64,000 nucleotides of DNA from Diploptera punctata (GCA_030220185.1 JASPKZ010001596.1:248001-312000), one strand, 5' to 3'. Shown: positions 42,720 to 54,180, counted from the first letter of the stretch. Notes: generated by a model not told the origin, from the sequence alone. Numbers and translations: made by a program.

Positions 42720-43800
42720 GTTACCTAGTAATTACGAACTAACTCATTGGCACTATTGGACCCGTAGGTTCATGGCCTCGAGGAGTTAGTCATTACAATC
42801 CCTATCTCCAACTAATTGTTTTCAATCATCGTCAAATCATGGTTAATATTATTCTCTTACCTCATTCTTGCCCTACTTACTAGGCTCTTTCCCTCTGGTT
42901 TCTTCACTCTTTCCCTCTGGTTTCTTCAGAGTCCTCATGCCCCCCTTTTATTCTCCATTCGTGTAACATGTTCATCCCTTCGCAGTCTATGGAACTAAAC
43001 TGTTTTTATTACATCTGGTTTCCCACAAATAACATGTAGCTCATTGTCATGCACTTTTGTCTACTGAACTCTCTGTTCGTCTTTTTTCAGCCCAAAAATG
43101 TTCCTAATAAGTTTATTCTCAAATATTCATAATATTTTGTCCTCCCTTAAAGTAAGAGACCATGTTTCGTATCCAAATAATATAAATGGAAGCATAACAG
43201 TTTTATATAATTTTACATTAACAGTTTTTCTACATAAAGAGGATGAAAATTCTACAAATTATGATTAAAAAAAGATGAAGGTTTTTCTACAGAATTTGAA
43301 ATAAGAGTCTCTGTAACTATAATAGCTGCGTTTCCAGAATTTAGTCTATGTTTAATTTGTTTCTGCACTTCATTTCTCTCCAAGCGCAACAGGCCTAGAA
43401 GGCCCTTGGTCTACCATCCGGCTGCTGGCCTCATATTCACATGTGTTAATCACATATGTAGACGATCATCTAGCCAGTATACGGGTGATATGTGGTCAGC
43501 ATGTCGGGTCTCCCAGTCGTTATAGCTGGTTTTCTCAACCTGGAGTAGCTACTTATTGTAGCTATCCAAATGCCTCACGATGCTGGGTGGGCACCAGTCC
43601 CATATTGGACGAAATTCCATGAGAAAATGTCTTCCTCAATATGGAGTCGAACCAGCGCAAGTCCCGTAGCTCTGCGCCAAAGCTTCTTGCCTTAACCACC
43701 CGGCTGCGCAGTTTGTAATTATTGTTTCTAGTTATTTTAATTCAGCCACTTCTTCAAAAATGACCCTCATTTATTACTAATTTCTAACATCATCAGAATT
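42720..43800 (-). mobile_element. LINE-alpha, RT-to-tail part, split by SINE-F
   Basis: Minus strand pieces 42720-43382 and 43711-43800. They contain the complement of GGACCCGTAGGTTCATGG, the GRP..W region, the AATATTTGAGAATAAACTTA block and, right of the SINE, the complement of GTGGCTGAATTAAAATAACT with ILNGNAKL. Heavily decayed; a duplicated TTTCCCTCTGGTTTCTTCA lies at 42889-42926. Confidence 0.75.
43383..43710 (-). mobile_element. SINE-F copy nested in LINE-alpha
   Basis: Minus strand, full length: AAGCGCAACAGGCCTAGAAG at left, complement of the head (CACCCGGCTGCGCAG) at right. The LINE segment reading (plus) TGCACTTCATTTCT / TTTGTAATTATTG is interrupted between 43382 and 43711. Confidence 0.85.
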
Positions 43801-44204
43801 TTTTCTATCTATAGTGCCATGAAGATGGTCGTGAAACATTAGAAAGGTAAGTTAGCAAGACGTTCCAGTGTGAAGGAGGCTCTGACTTCCGAAATGTCTG
43901 GAGGAACCGGTCCAGTTGCACAAGGTGCAGCGAATCCGTAAACAATGCAATTTTCAGACTGGACCGTAACTTCCAAGGGCAAGCAATGCCGAAAAAGTGT
44001 GCATCAAAATGTAGGTCTCTTCCTGTCAGTCTGGAGTTCCAGACAATTCGTGATCCTCATACAATCAACATCTTCATACTAAAGTCTGTGAGTTTTATCT
44101 TGGCATCAAGTACCTGGTTGGAATTAAGAACAGAGGGGTGGTTTGGGCCGGCCACACCGTCATGTGAAGAAAATTTTTTTTTTCTTTTAAGAACATATTA
44201 AATT
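43801..44204. other. Unassigned DNA
   Basis: Relatively GC-balanced stretch without known repeats. A 71-residue frame (43986-44201) is the only open one and has no recognisable motif; a host exon cannot be excluded but is not supported. Confidence 0.35.
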
Positions 44205-44290
44205 ATATACCTTGTAGGTCCGTCTCTTCAACATGTAAACATATTAATTTACTGTAGGCCTTTCGGGACTAGTCCCATCATCAGCAGAAG
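44205..44290 (-). ncRNA. Hammerhead-like motif, dispersed element end (copy 2)
   Basis: Minus strand: CTTCTG, CTGATGA (plus-strand 44278-44284), T, GGGAC-TA-GTCCC, GAAA, palindrome AGGCCT, A, CAG pairing with CTG, then GAGACGGACCTACAAGG. Same family as 30946-31027; the core and stem II are identical while the loop has diverged. Confidence 0.5.
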
Positions 44291-44396
44291 TCTTGAGGTT
44301 AAAATATTTGGAGACACTAGCAATAATGAGCAATCCTATTATTTTTCATTTAAAAAAACACACATTTCGTTATAAAAATGTTAATTACCTCAAGAA

Positions 44397-44452
44397 TACA
44401 CACACACACACAGATATATATATATATATATATATAGGCCTATATATATATA
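44397..44452. repeat. (CA)n and (TA)n microsatellite with TAGGCCTA
   Basis: ACACACACACAC, then TA repeats split by GGCC (TAGGCCTA at 44435-44442). Confidence 0.9.
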
Positions 44453-44689
44453 ATATTTTTCTCGAAACATCCGTTTTCCTCTATTAGAATTGCCTTTTGT
44501 TCAAAAAAACTTCGTTAATTATATAAAATCATGAAGGCCTTTAAAAACATGTTTCATCTTCGGCATGCTATTTTCTATTCTAATTGAGGAAGACGGACAT
44601 AAATAAAAGATACTTATATTATTAATTAAAAAATTAATATGTAACCTCATTTTGTGATAATGAATATAAAAAATATTTAAAAAACGTAT

Positions 44690-45130
44690 ACTTTATATTC
44701 TAACAAAACACGATCAAAACATAAGATACAGGTTCCACAAAACGTAAAATACACTTTAATGATGATTTCGTATAACTACATAAATAAACTTTCCTTCACT
44801 TTTCTGGAAGTATTTTATTAGTTGCATCTTGGACTGTTTTTAAAATTTGTTTCCTGATTAACCGTGAAAATCACCTTCTCCGCTCATTTTTATTTTAAAT
44901 TCACACAAACTAGTACCCAAAATTGCAGAATATAACAACATTTGTTGATTTATCGTTTCTTTTCTTCTTATTCTTCTTTTTTTTTTCAAAACCCACATTA
45001 CTCTTTCTTTAAACGTATCATTTCCGCAATAAATATTTTTCATTAAATATACTAAATATACAACATATACTAAAATACTCTGAACATATATTGAATATTG
45101 TAGATATCACGTTACAAAATTAGGTTTAGT
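44690..45130 (-). repeat. Unclassified relic Q, copy 2
   Basis: Minus strand, open over 44858-45043 (61 residues): NIYCGNDTFKERVMWVLKKK, NQQMLLYSAILGTSLCEFKI. Further scraps (FQKSEGKFIYVVIRNHH) follow after shifts. It matches 42060-42480 in the opposite orientation, 2.2 kb away. Confidence 0.6.
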
Positions 45131-45852
45131 AACTCGCAGCTCTTAGAACGCTCCCTTCGGTCATGTTCTAACTTGAGCATCTCGTTAGACTAAACTTCTG
45201 CTTTTGTAACTAGTCGTCTAAAATAACTATTTTAAATTTAAAAAAATAGATAAATAAATAGAACGGTCGGGGGTGGAGAGGGTATTGTTTGTGGCCATAG
45301 AGTTATTGTAAACTTAATTACAAACAAGAGAAAATAAAAACTGTTTAATAAATAATCATCATCTCATCATCTGCATTCATGGATTAGGTCTGTTGACCCG
45401 TTCCGACTTCAGCCCATCTCTTAATGTCAAACGTGAATATAGACGTAAGTAGGGCTGAGAAAATTATCATTATCAGGAAAGTAACTAATTTCTATACATA
45501 TTGTTTACAAAATGCGTGTCTTTGTCGAACGTCTCCACTGCCTGCTTCGACTCTCCTCAGTAATAGACCTGTTTGCGTGACGTGTGGTTGTATCAGAATG
45601 CCGAAAAAAAATTGTGCAAAGATGAGTGCATTCTTACACAAAGCGGACTGTACTAGAAGTATGTCCCAAATAGCTCGTGTCAACGTGCAGTTTGTAAACA
45701 TAGCGGTCTAAGTACGATACAGCCTAGCCTATAACAAATACTTTTTTTTCAGCCCTAGACATAAGACATAAGGATTCGGCTGATATAAAAACAGTTGCAA
45801 CGTTTAATATAATGAACTAAATAGAAAAGTATATATTTTCACTAACATTAAA

Positions 45853-45856
<4 letters not shown>
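45131..45856. other. Unassigned DNA
   Basis: No supported gene. A 95-residue frame (45424-45711) overlaps an equally long one on the other strand and shows no motif. Confidence 0.4.

Positions 45857-45895
<39 letters not shown>
45857..45895. repeat. (TA)n microsatellite
   Basis: About 38 bp TA before SINE-G. Confidence 0.95.
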
Positions 45896-45897
<2 letters not shown>

Positions 45898-46196
45898 TCA
45901 ACTCGTGTCAAACTCAGGGTCGGGTCGAGGGAGGAGATGAGATAAAGTCCTTTTATGTAGAAGTCTGTGAATGACAAGGGCGCCGGCCAACCACGCCTGA
46001 CGCACCATCACATGAGCAGATGAAATGAAATGGACGAGATGAGTATGGAAAAATGGTGGAATGAAATTGTGGCAGTGGAAAACGGGAGAAAACCTCGAGA
46101 AAAACCTGTCCAAGCTCCGTTTCGTCCACCGAGACTCCATCTCGGGATCCCAGCGGTGAGAGGCGAACGTTTAAACCGCTTGCGCCACTGATACAT
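45898..46196 (-). mobile_element. SINE-G copy with tRNA-like head
   Basis: Minus strand. Complement of the right end reads CAGTGGCGCAAGCGGTTTAA (A-box region) and GCTGGGATCCCGAGAT (B-box region), followed by CGAAACGGAGCTTGGACAGG and the body shared with 3747-3973. Confidence 0.75.
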
Positions 46197-46298
46197 TATT
46201 TAAAAATAAAAGTCCGTCACTCAAGAATTGCGTAAACTCAGCGAATTCCTAAGCAAGCCGAATTTAAGATAATATTTTTCTAGTTTACGGAATATATG

Positions 46299-46593
46299 GG
46301 GGCACGCCGTAGCGCAGTGATTAAGGCAATAGCCTACTCTACAAACCAGAAGGTTGAAAGTTCGAGTCCCGGTAGGATCAGGATTTTTAAACGGCCCATA
46401 CTTTCTGGTGGTACTGTGTCGACTCAGCCTTTAATGGAAATGAGTACCACATGCTTATTCTGGAGGTAAAGGCGGACATCGCGCAGGGCTGACAACCCTG
46501 CTGACTTCAAGTGTCGATTGTCTAGAAACAGTGAGTCTTAACCTCCTCCTACTACCCCAAGAGTTTCCTATTGCCTGTAGTGGGATACCTTTA
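46299..46593 (+). mobile_element. SINE-B copy
   Basis: Plus strand: GGGGGCACGCCGTAGCGCAG, AAAGTTCGAGTCCCGG (B box), CATGCTTATTCTGGAGG, end TGTAGTGGGATACCTTTACC. It carries an AGCCTACTC insertion in the head compared with other copies. Confidence 0.88.
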
Positions 46594-46607
46594 CCTTTTT
46601 TTACGGA

Positions 46608-46672
<65 letters not shown>

Positions 46673-46702
46673 GTGTGTGTGTGGTGTGTGTGTGTGTGTG
46701 TG

Positions 46703-46740
<38 letters not shown>

Positions 46741-46775
46741 TGTGTGTGTGTGTGTGTTTGTGAGTGTGTGTGTGT
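46608..46775. repeat. (TA)n-(TG)n microsatellite
   Basis: About 25 bp TA then about 140 bp TG with few interruptions, running into SINE-A. The 192-residue minus-strand frame (46455-47033) merely joins SINE-A, the TG tract and SINE-B. Confidence 0.96.
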
Positions 46776-47092
46776 CCACCGCTGTGGTCTCGAGGTAGCG
46801 TCCTGCCTTGTCACGCAGCGGGCCCTGGTTCTATTCCCGGTTGGGACAGGCTCCTGGGTGAGGTTTTTTCGGGGTTTTTTCCTCACCTGTAAGACAAATA
46901 TCAGGAAGCTTAGGGCCCAACGGTCACCGAAAACCATCCGGCCATCATTATCATCATCATCCTTCACTGGTGTGGAAAGCAACGTGAAGATACCAGACCT
47001 ATAATTCCCTAGTAAAACTGCAAAGCATAGCATGAAAATGCTATGATTGCAGTGAATGACCTGCTCTTGGGCAGAATTGCTATGGGTGGATA
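46776..47092 (+). mobile_element. SINE-A copy after (TG)n
   Basis: Plus strand, from GTCCACCGCTGTGGTCTCGA to GGCAGAATTGCTATGGGTGG. It belongs to a subgroup lacking about 6 bp in the CGGGGTTTTTTCC region, like 39420 and 54959. Confidence 0.9.
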
Positions 47093-47587
47093 TATTGTTA
47101 AACTGGGGAAACCAAATGTTTTATGTCAGCTTATTTTAAAGTGTCTAACTGCAGTGAAAACAAACTACGCATAATCGTAAATTATTACCTATTGATAATG
47201 TGTGATTTGATACAAATTTAAATAATTTCTCATTTTCGCATTAATTGAAGGGCTTAGGGCAATAACAGCATAAGCCACATATTGTTCTTTCTGAGATATA
47301 AGGATTTTAATGTTTCGAAAAAATATAATTACTAATTGGGCAGTATTGCTATTACATTGTGTGTCTATATGTTTTAACTCATCACTGGCGCACTTACAAA
47401 TGATTTTATGGATATTTCAATACAATTATTTGTTATAATTGTAATAAATGATGTTTCTTATGTGGCTTATCATGTTTCTGCCCCAAGCCCTTCAATATAT
47501 TAAAAATGTTAAATAAATTAAACCAATGTTTCTTATAGGATTCATTGTCAACTTAAATTGTATGGTATACATTGCGGCGAAGTAAGT
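47093..47587. other. Unassigned DNA
   Basis: No gene. GAAGGGCTTAGGGCAATAAC (47247) and its inverse (47475) form a pair about 230 bp apart, enclosing AT-rich sequence; possibly a small hairpin MITE. Confidence 0.4.
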
Positions 47588-47905
47588 ATGGCTGTAACTA
47601 GGCCGAATTTTTAACTTCGGGTTTCAGATAAATCCCCACTTCTAATGATCCATTTCGCCTTTTTTTAAAGAATATCTTCCTTAATTTATTTTAATATCTT
47701 ATCCTGAGTTTCGTTGCGAAATTTCGAAAATTGCGACCGCTGGAGCGATTTTTAAAATTTAATTTCAGGTGAACTCCTACACCTAATCGATCGATTTTGC
47801 TCGTTAACGAACTCGATCTTACTTTTTTAATTCAATGCTGAATGCCAACTTTGATTTTGTTAAACAAAACTGTAGTCGCTAGAGCGTTAATGGGCCGAGG
47901 TTCTC
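47588..47905 (+). repeat. Rep-K copy 3 (uninterrupted)
   Basis: Uninterrupted copy used as reference for the family: AACTTCGGGTTTCAGATAAA, GTTTCGTTGCGAAATTTCGA, TTCAGGTGAACTCCTACACC, CAATGCTGAATGCCAACTTT, AGAGCGTTAATGG. Confidence 0.75.
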
Positions 47906-48079
47906 CCATCCCGTAATTCCGGAAGAACCGAATGGATTGCTCAGACCTTCCTCAAAGACCAATAACCAAAAACATAAGCAGCACAATATAGTACGATCCA
48001 ACTACTCACGGTAACGCCTATAGTTATGTAACTCCGTACACCAGTTGAACATATTGGGTTGTATAAACGCAAGGCACTT

Positions 48080-48905
48080 ACAAACCGCATCAAAACGCCG
48101 CGCCGAGATAACCTGGCTCTGGACAGATTCACGACCTGGGCAAACCAAAATGAATTATACATTAACAAGATCAAAACGACTGCCATGATATTCAGAAATG
48201 GAGGAGAAGTGGGCAAACATGAAAAAGACATTCTGTGAAGGAGCACGTCTAGAGATTCAATCCACCTATAAGTATCTAGGTACAACGTTGCAAACACTCG
48301 GAGAGACATTCACGACTCACCTCAAAGATAGACACACACACAAGCACTACCTGCCATGAACAATACGAAGAATCTCCCACGCCTATCCCTCAAATAGCCA
48401 TGAAGCTCTTTCATCTCTAGATCACAACCAATAGTAACCTATAGCCTTACACTAATATGGAATCATCTAACAGAGCGCAACATAGAAGACATAGAAAAAA
48501 ATAAATGCATCGTTCCTAAAACAAACAAAAAATCATATGCGTCTCTAGGATCACCCTCTCCAGACTAGTGTATGAAATGGCAAAAGAAACCTTCTTAGTA
48601 GACCTAAGGTTTGAACTTCAACTACCCGCTACGACAGCCTGGAAATTAGCACTTTCAAAAAAGTGCTAGGAAAAAGTGCGGAAATATAAGAGGACTACTA
48701 CACGTCAGATGCCTTTCTGAAACGATACTGGACCGGAACCAACTATGACCTACGACACGTGGTAACTAGGCTCAGTATCCATGGTTTTCATCGCAAGATC
48801 TGCTCCCTCGAGCTATTCCATGATCCAACCAGAGAACGTGTATGCCAACTGTGCGGCAAATAGTGTGAAAAATATCACATCCAATGGTGCAAAGAAAGGA
48901 CCTAA
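48080..48905 (+). mobile_element. LINE-theta relic
   Basis: Plus strand: LDRFTTWANQNELYINKIKT, TAMIFRNGGE, YKYLGTTLQ-like, NLPRLSLK, LIWNHLTERNIEDIEKNKCI, LVYEMAKETFLVDLRFELQL-like, and near 48846-48900 a zinc-knuckle-like string C-Q-L-C-G-K-stop-C-E-K-Y-H-I-Q-W-C. These are the post-motif-C and C-terminal regions of a non-LTR RT, different from alpha to kappa. Many frameshifts. The 122-residue minus-strand frame (47941-48309) is antisense to it. Confidence 0.75.
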
Positions 48906-49110
48906 TCAAAAACAACCTACAGCAAAGAAATTTAACATGTACAATGTATATGATACTATGCAAATTCATGCGCTTTTCTTTATTATTACTTTAACCGTAG
49001 AGTGAATTCATATACTTTTGAACATTGTGCACAATTCTATATATTAATTAATAACTTTAATATTAACTTTTTGAGGCGCGTAAGCCTATTTATTTATTTA
49101 CTCATATAGT

Positions 49111-49465
49111 CGGCGCCGCGGTGGACTAGTGGTTATGCTCCTTGCCTCTGGTCCCAAGGTTCGCGGGTTCAAACCCGGCCGGGGTCGATGGATTTTTTAG
49201 GACGGAAAAATCCAAGGAGCAAGTCCTCCAGGAGGGACTTTAAGCCGTGGGTCCCGAGTCTGAAGATTTTCACGCTCGTAAAAAATCCTTAAGCCTGAAG
49301 CAAAATTTACCGAATTTCCCCGTCCTAGTATTACCATGGTTTCCTTGGTTTCCTAGGACCACTCAAAATGACATATGTACGAAAACAAGTGTAACTAAAT
49401 TAGTATGGTTCAAATTCTTCCCTGTAGGGAGAGAGCGCCTAAATCTCTGTAAAGAGAAAACATAG
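49111..49465 (+). mobile_element. SINE-D full-length copy
   Basis: Plus strand: GGCGCCGCGGTGGACTAGTG, GTTATGCTCCTTGCCTC, B box GGGTTCAAACCCGG, GGAGGGACTTTAAGCC, ATTTCCCCGTCCTAGTA, GAGAGAGCGCCTAAATC. Slightly longer than the other SINE families here (about 350 bp). Confidence 0.87.
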
Positions 49466-49499
49466 GCTTACAATACAATATTGTACATAAAAAAGGGCA

Positions 49500-49855
49500 A
49501 TTGAGACAGTTTAAATGGACATCCTAAAGAGAGCACGCGGGATCTCTAAATTGCAACATGTGCGGAATGCAATAATTTCAAGATAAACTGGAAGGATTTT
49601 TGCAAGTGCTGAGGGGATAGAAACTAGACAGTTATTATGGTATGGCCATATGAAAGGGAATAAATGGCCAAAAAGAGCTTTGTATTATAATTCAGGGAAG
49701 AAAAGGGGAGCAGGAAGACGTGTAAGATAATGAAGAGATGGAATTAGAATGTTTATGCTCGAAAGGGCAATTGGACAAGAAGAAAGGAATGGCAGACAGA
49801 ACATGGCGATCGAAATGCACGAAGAGGCAAAGACAGTAGAACCGGCTTGATTGTT
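49500..49855 (+). mobile_element. LINE-delta-type 3' end
   Basis: Plus strand: MDILKRARGISKLQHVRNAI, ETRQLLWYGHMKGNKWPKRA, KKRGAGRRVR, RDGIRMFMLERAIGQEERN. It follows the LKR.ARVSRL..IRN / LLWYGH / GRR..R.W.DGI..AM.ER pattern of RTE-like tails. In-frame stops are present. Confidence 0.75.
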
Positions 49856-50020
49856 CATTATCAGTGGAACAGGGATATAAAAGATGTACAATTACATTCT
49901 ACAGTAAATGCATGTTCCGTATATAAAAAACAGTCAATAAATGTCCACTATTACTAATACAGAATTTTATTATGCAATTCCATGTTTTCGTTGCTACACG
50001 AAACTTACATGCCTTTATTT

Positions 50021-50031
50021 ATTATTATTAT

Positions 50032-50113
<82 letters not shown>

Positions 50114-50115
50114 GA
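50021..50115. repeat. (TTA)n microsatellite
   Basis: About 90 bp of TTA, degenerating to the right up to about 50310. Confidence 0.95.
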
Positions 50116-50310
50116 TTATTATTACTGTTAATAATGTTACTGTTACAATTTTCCTTATTATTAATATATCAATAATATTTATTTGTATTAGAATTATTAT
50201 CGTTGTTATTATTACTGTTATTGATAATATAATTGTTAATAGTATTTCATCTTATTATTGCTATAATTATAACGATAATAATTTATTATTAACATTGTTA
50301 TTCTTATCAT

Positions 50311-50641
50311 AATCCACCGCTGTGGTCTCGAGGCAGCGTGCTGCTTTGTCACGCAGCGGGCCCGGGTTCGATCCCCAGTCGCGGCAGTTTTTTCTGGGTG
50401 AGGTTTTTATCGGGGTTTTTCCTCACCTGTAAGACAAATGTCAGGGAAACTTTAAGGCCCAAACGGTCCCCGAAATCATATGGCCATTATCATCCTTATC
50501 ATTATTATCATCATCCTTCACCAGTGTGAACATAACGGGAAGCTAACACACCTACAATTCCCTAGTAAAGCTGCAAGCATAACATAAAAATGCTACGATT
50601 GCAGTGAAAGACTTACCTTCGGGCAGAATTACTATGGATGG
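50311..50641 (+). mobile_element. SINE-A copy with 11-bp target duplication
   Basis: Plus-strand complete copy. ATTCTTATCAT occurs at 50300-50310 and 50642-50652. The target is the degenerate TTA-rich region, so the microsatellite was there before the SINE. Confidence 0.93.
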
Positions 50642-50753
50642 ATTCTTATCATTATCATTACTATTACTATTAATATTATTACTATCATTATCATAATTAT
50701 ATTATTATTTTTTATACCTGTTATAAACATAATAATAATGAAATGTTATTACT

Positions 50754-50882
<129 letters not shown>

Positions 50883-51377
50883 CATTACAAACTGTTTACT
50901 ACTAAATTGTAAATGTCACGTCATCTGCGTTTACCTTGACCCTGTGTTTCTCTCTGTTTACGCGCCGGGAATCGAATGTTGGCAGTCGGAGGAGAACTCA
51001 AGGAATGTAGCTGACTCATGTTATTGCGACGAAGTTACTTCCTGATTGAGTTATAAATATATTTTATTAACAATAACATTGGCCTTGAAAACTTATACGA
51101 GTATTAGCAATTGAAAACGTAGTATTTATGTAATGAAGCGTAGTAATCAACAATTACAGCAGCTACTATTTAAAATCGCTCCATTAAGTATTCCCAGAAT
51201 CACTGAAGGTGTTAAGGTGTGCAATGATTCTTAGAAATCCATTATAATCGATTTACGCAAATAATACTAATTTAATGACATTTCTTCCTTCTGAAAACTG
51301 CTTCAAATACCTATATAGACCAGAACTTGCGAATTGAATTCACAAGGTAACCAATTAATTATTCTATCACTTCTCAC

Positions 51378-52545
51378 TCGAAATAGCTGAATTCAAATAC
51401 CTAGGAACAATAACACTGGTCAACATGATTTTTGTCTCATGAGTACCAATAGTTGCACTTAATGCAGTTTTTTATCGTGTTTTCAAATATGTATTCGGAA
51501 TTTCTCCATCACCCACAGTTTTTTTATTTCAATTTAAATTAATGGATTTAAATAATTATTTTTTAATAAACGTTTTTTCGTCCATTTATCCATTTTAAAA
51601 TAAAACCAAATGAGCTAACTCGGGAGGTTTCTGCTATGGAAAAGAGATATCAAGGCAAATTGAATCCTAATATGCTGGCCGATTATTGTTGGACCATCAA
51701 GAAGGATGCCCCACAGGCGAAATATAGCAGAAAATCGTAATTTCTTACTTTCTAGGTGAGTCCGAATGTTCGAATATTGTTTAGTTACGAAAGCAGATAA
51801 TATAAAAGTGTTTGAAATTATAAATTCCTGTCTCTCGGAAACCTTGCGTGATGGAGAAAAACCGATATCATATACTATCAGAATCACATTTTTTTTTCTG
51901 AGACAAAAAAAAAGTTTATTTTTGTTGCTCAGTGTAATCACAAACAAGACTGAGGTACAGAAATGAATAAAAATAGGCTCAATTAAAAAAATATATATAT
52001 ATAATCATACTATTATGCATTACGACTCTTGTTCTTCTTGTTCTTCCAATTTCTTTCAAAAACAAACTGAATATACTCGTATATAAAACTGTTTTTCTCC
52101 CAGTTACATTATATTCGAAACATGGACTCTTACTTTAAGGGAGGAAAGGAGATTACGAGTATTTGAGAATAAAGTTTTAGGAACATGTTTTGACCGAAAA
52201 GAGATGAACAGACAGGCGAATAGAAAAGCAGTGAGCTACATGATCTTTATGAGATAGCATATATTATAAAAATAGTTAAGTCTCGTGGAGTGCGATGAGC
52301 AGGACATGTGACACGAATGGAGAATGAAAGAGGGGAATTGAAACCTTATAGGAAAACCAGAGGCAACGCGCCCAGTAGGTAGCCAAGAATGAGGTGGGAG
52401 AATTGCATTAAACCATGATTTGAAAGCAGTAAATTATATAGGCGATGATTATAAAACATTATCTCAAGTTAGCGATGTGTGGAGAACTTACGTCCGCACG
52501 GAAAGAATCTACGGGTTCGGTAGTGCCTGTTAGTTAGTTTGTTAG
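51378..52545 (+). mobile_element. LINE-alpha relic, interrupted by a CACTG-ended element
   Basis: Plus strand. IAEFKYLGTI before the insertion (51378-51413) and TNKTEVQK after it (51938-) are one uninterrupted coding context when the insert is removed. Then LVLLVLPISFKNKLNILVYK, GERRLRVFENKVLGTCF and the usual tail to TCGGTAGTGCCTGTTAG. Confidence 0.83.
51414..51934 (+). mobile_element. CACTG-ended DNA element, copy 1, TAA duplication
   Basis: 521 bp. Left end CACTGGTCAACATGATTTTT; right end, complemented, CACTGAGCAACAAAAATAAA. TAA at 51411-51413 and 51935-51937 is the target duplication; excision restores LINE-alpha. Within it a frame encodes MEKRYQGKLNPNMLADYCWT, IKKDAPQAKYSRKS and stops. 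Homologous to 60172-60740. Confidence 0.85.
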
Positions 52546-52673
52546 TATTAATCCAACATGTGTATTAATATTAAAATTAAACAATTCATGACGCATTAAC
52601 TGCATAATTTAAGCGAATTCCTTAGCAAGTCAAATGTATTATCCGATTTACTGGTTTACAAAATGTATATCCG

Positions 52674-52978
52674 CCCATCCATAGTAATTCTGCCCGAGGA
52701 CAGGTCTTGTACTACAATCACAGCATTTTCATGCTATGCTTTGCAGCTTTACTAGGGAATTATAGGTGTGGTGAAGGGTGATGTTGATAATGATAAGGAC
52801 GATGTTCATGGCCGGATGATTTTCGGGGACTGTTGGGCCCTGAGTTTCCTGACATTTGTCTTACAGGTGAGAAAAAAACCCGAAACAAAGCCTTACCCAG
52901 GAGCCTGTTCCGACCGGGAATCGAACCCGGACCCGCTGCGTGGCAAGGCAGCACGCTACCTCGAGACCATAGCGGTGG

Positions 52979-52981
<3 letters not shown>
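52674..52981 (-). mobile_element. SINE-A copy
   Basis: Minus-strand copy with a deletion of about 35 bp in the GTAGCTTCCCGTTGC region. (TA)n follows at 52983-53009. Confidence 0.9.

Positions 52982-53009
<28 letters not shown>
52982..53009. repeat. (TA)n microsatellite
   Basis: About 28 bp TA next to the SINE-A head. A short relative of the foldback-4 arm (ATAAAACTCTAAGTTTTATT) follows. Confidence 0.93.
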
Positions 53010-53013
<4 letters not shown>

Positions 53014-53109
53014 ATCATATAAAACTCTAAGTTTTATTTTTATTGAATTAAATATATTTATTTATTTGTCAATTAAAATATATGTGTATAGTTGTATTAT
53101 ATAATGGTA

Positions 53110-53417
53110 CCTATAGTTTTTTTTTTTTTTTCGTTTTTCAGTTTATACCCACATCTAATGGGGTTGTATTTTGATGCTATATGCAAAATACATTCTTCGT
53201 TTCATTTTAATAATATATATAGGCCTATACCTAGTTTCGTTGCAAAAAATCGAAACTAGCAGCTACTAGAGGGATTTTTAAATGTTTCTTTTAGTTTAAC
53301 CCTACACTCATAATGATCCGATTTTCTGGTCAACGGACTAAAACTAGTTTTAAATGATTGCTATGTCTATAGTAGGTTCCAAAAAAAATGCTGCCCTGGA
53401 GTGTTAACATGTATATA
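53110..53417 (+). repeat. Rep-K copy 4
   Basis: TTTTCAGTTTATACCCACAT, ATACCTAGTTTCGTTGC, CAGCTACTAGAGGGATT, AATGATTGCTATG, GGAGTGTTAACATG. Contains a TAGGCCTA insertion (53220-53227) absent from copies 1 to 3. Confidence 0.72.
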
Positions 53418-54180
53418 TCGGTCGCGGTGGACTGTTTTTTTTAAAGTGATCCCACAACAGGCCCGGAGGCCCTTGGGGTAGTAGGAGGTTAGGGCTCCCA
53501 CAAAGTAAACTATTCCCACTACAGGCCTCAGGAGGCCCTTGGGGTAGTGGGAGAATAAGGCTCCCACTATTTCTAGACAATCGGCACTTGATGTCAGCCG
53601 GGTTGTCAGCCCTGCGTGACGGCCGCCTTTACCCCAGAACAAGCGTCCGGTACTCATTTCCGTTAGAGGCTGAGTCGACCCCAGGGTCATAGTGCCGCCA
53701 GAAGTTTTGGGTCAGTTTAAAAATCCTGACCCCACCGGGACTTGAACCTTCGACCTTCCAGCTTGTAGCGCAGTGCCTTAACCACTACGCTACGGCGTGC
53801 CCCCCGCGGTGGACTGGTAGTTATATTATTTACCTCTGGATCCGAGGGTCGCGGGTTCAAATCCGGCCAGGTCAATGATTTTTTTTTTAGAATGCGTAGA
53901 AAAATCCATGAAACAACTCTCGGGGGGGACTTTAAGCCGTAGGTGCCAAATCTCAAGATTTTCAAGCTCGCAAAAGAACCTTATACCTGAATAAAGAGGC
54001 ATCTAAGCAAGATATACTGACTTTCTTTATCCTAGTAATACCTTAGTTGCCTACTAGATGTCTCATTAGGTCGGTATGTCGATCGCATACTATTCATGAC
54101 ATCTATACGAAAATAAGCGTAACTAAACTTGGTCAAGCAACTCCTAACAAAGGAGAGGCTAATGCCCAACATTGGGGTGT
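53418..54180 (+). mobile_element. SINE-D copy interrupted by SINE-B
   Basis: Head start at 53418-53434 (CGGTCGCGGTGGACTG), then after the SINE-B it resumes at 53805 (CGCGGTGGACTGGTAG) with B box GGGTTCAAATCCGG, GGGACTTTAAGCC, and 3' end CGTAACTAAACTTGG...GGAGAGGCTAATG. Its body is the longest of the SINE-D copies. Confidence 0.85.
53435..53804 (-). mobile_element. SINE-B copy with duplicated 3' end, nested in SINE-D
   Basis: Minus strand. CGCGGTGGACTG at 53423-53434 and 53805-53816 is an exact 12-bp target duplication. T-run 53435-53442 is the complement of its A tail. The 3' terminal module (CCACTACAGGCCTCAGGAGG ... AGGCTCCCAC) is present twice, at 53450-53500 and 53515-53570. Confidence 0.93.

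Noticed and set aside
46455..47033. 192-residue open frame, longest but one in the window
   Set aside because: It joins SINE-A, a (TG)n tract read as His-Thr repeats and SINE-B; no protein character.
47941..48309. 122-residue minus-strand frame
   Set aside because: It is antisense to LINE-theta, whose sense-strand blocks (TTWANQNELYINK, IFRNGG) are recognisable.
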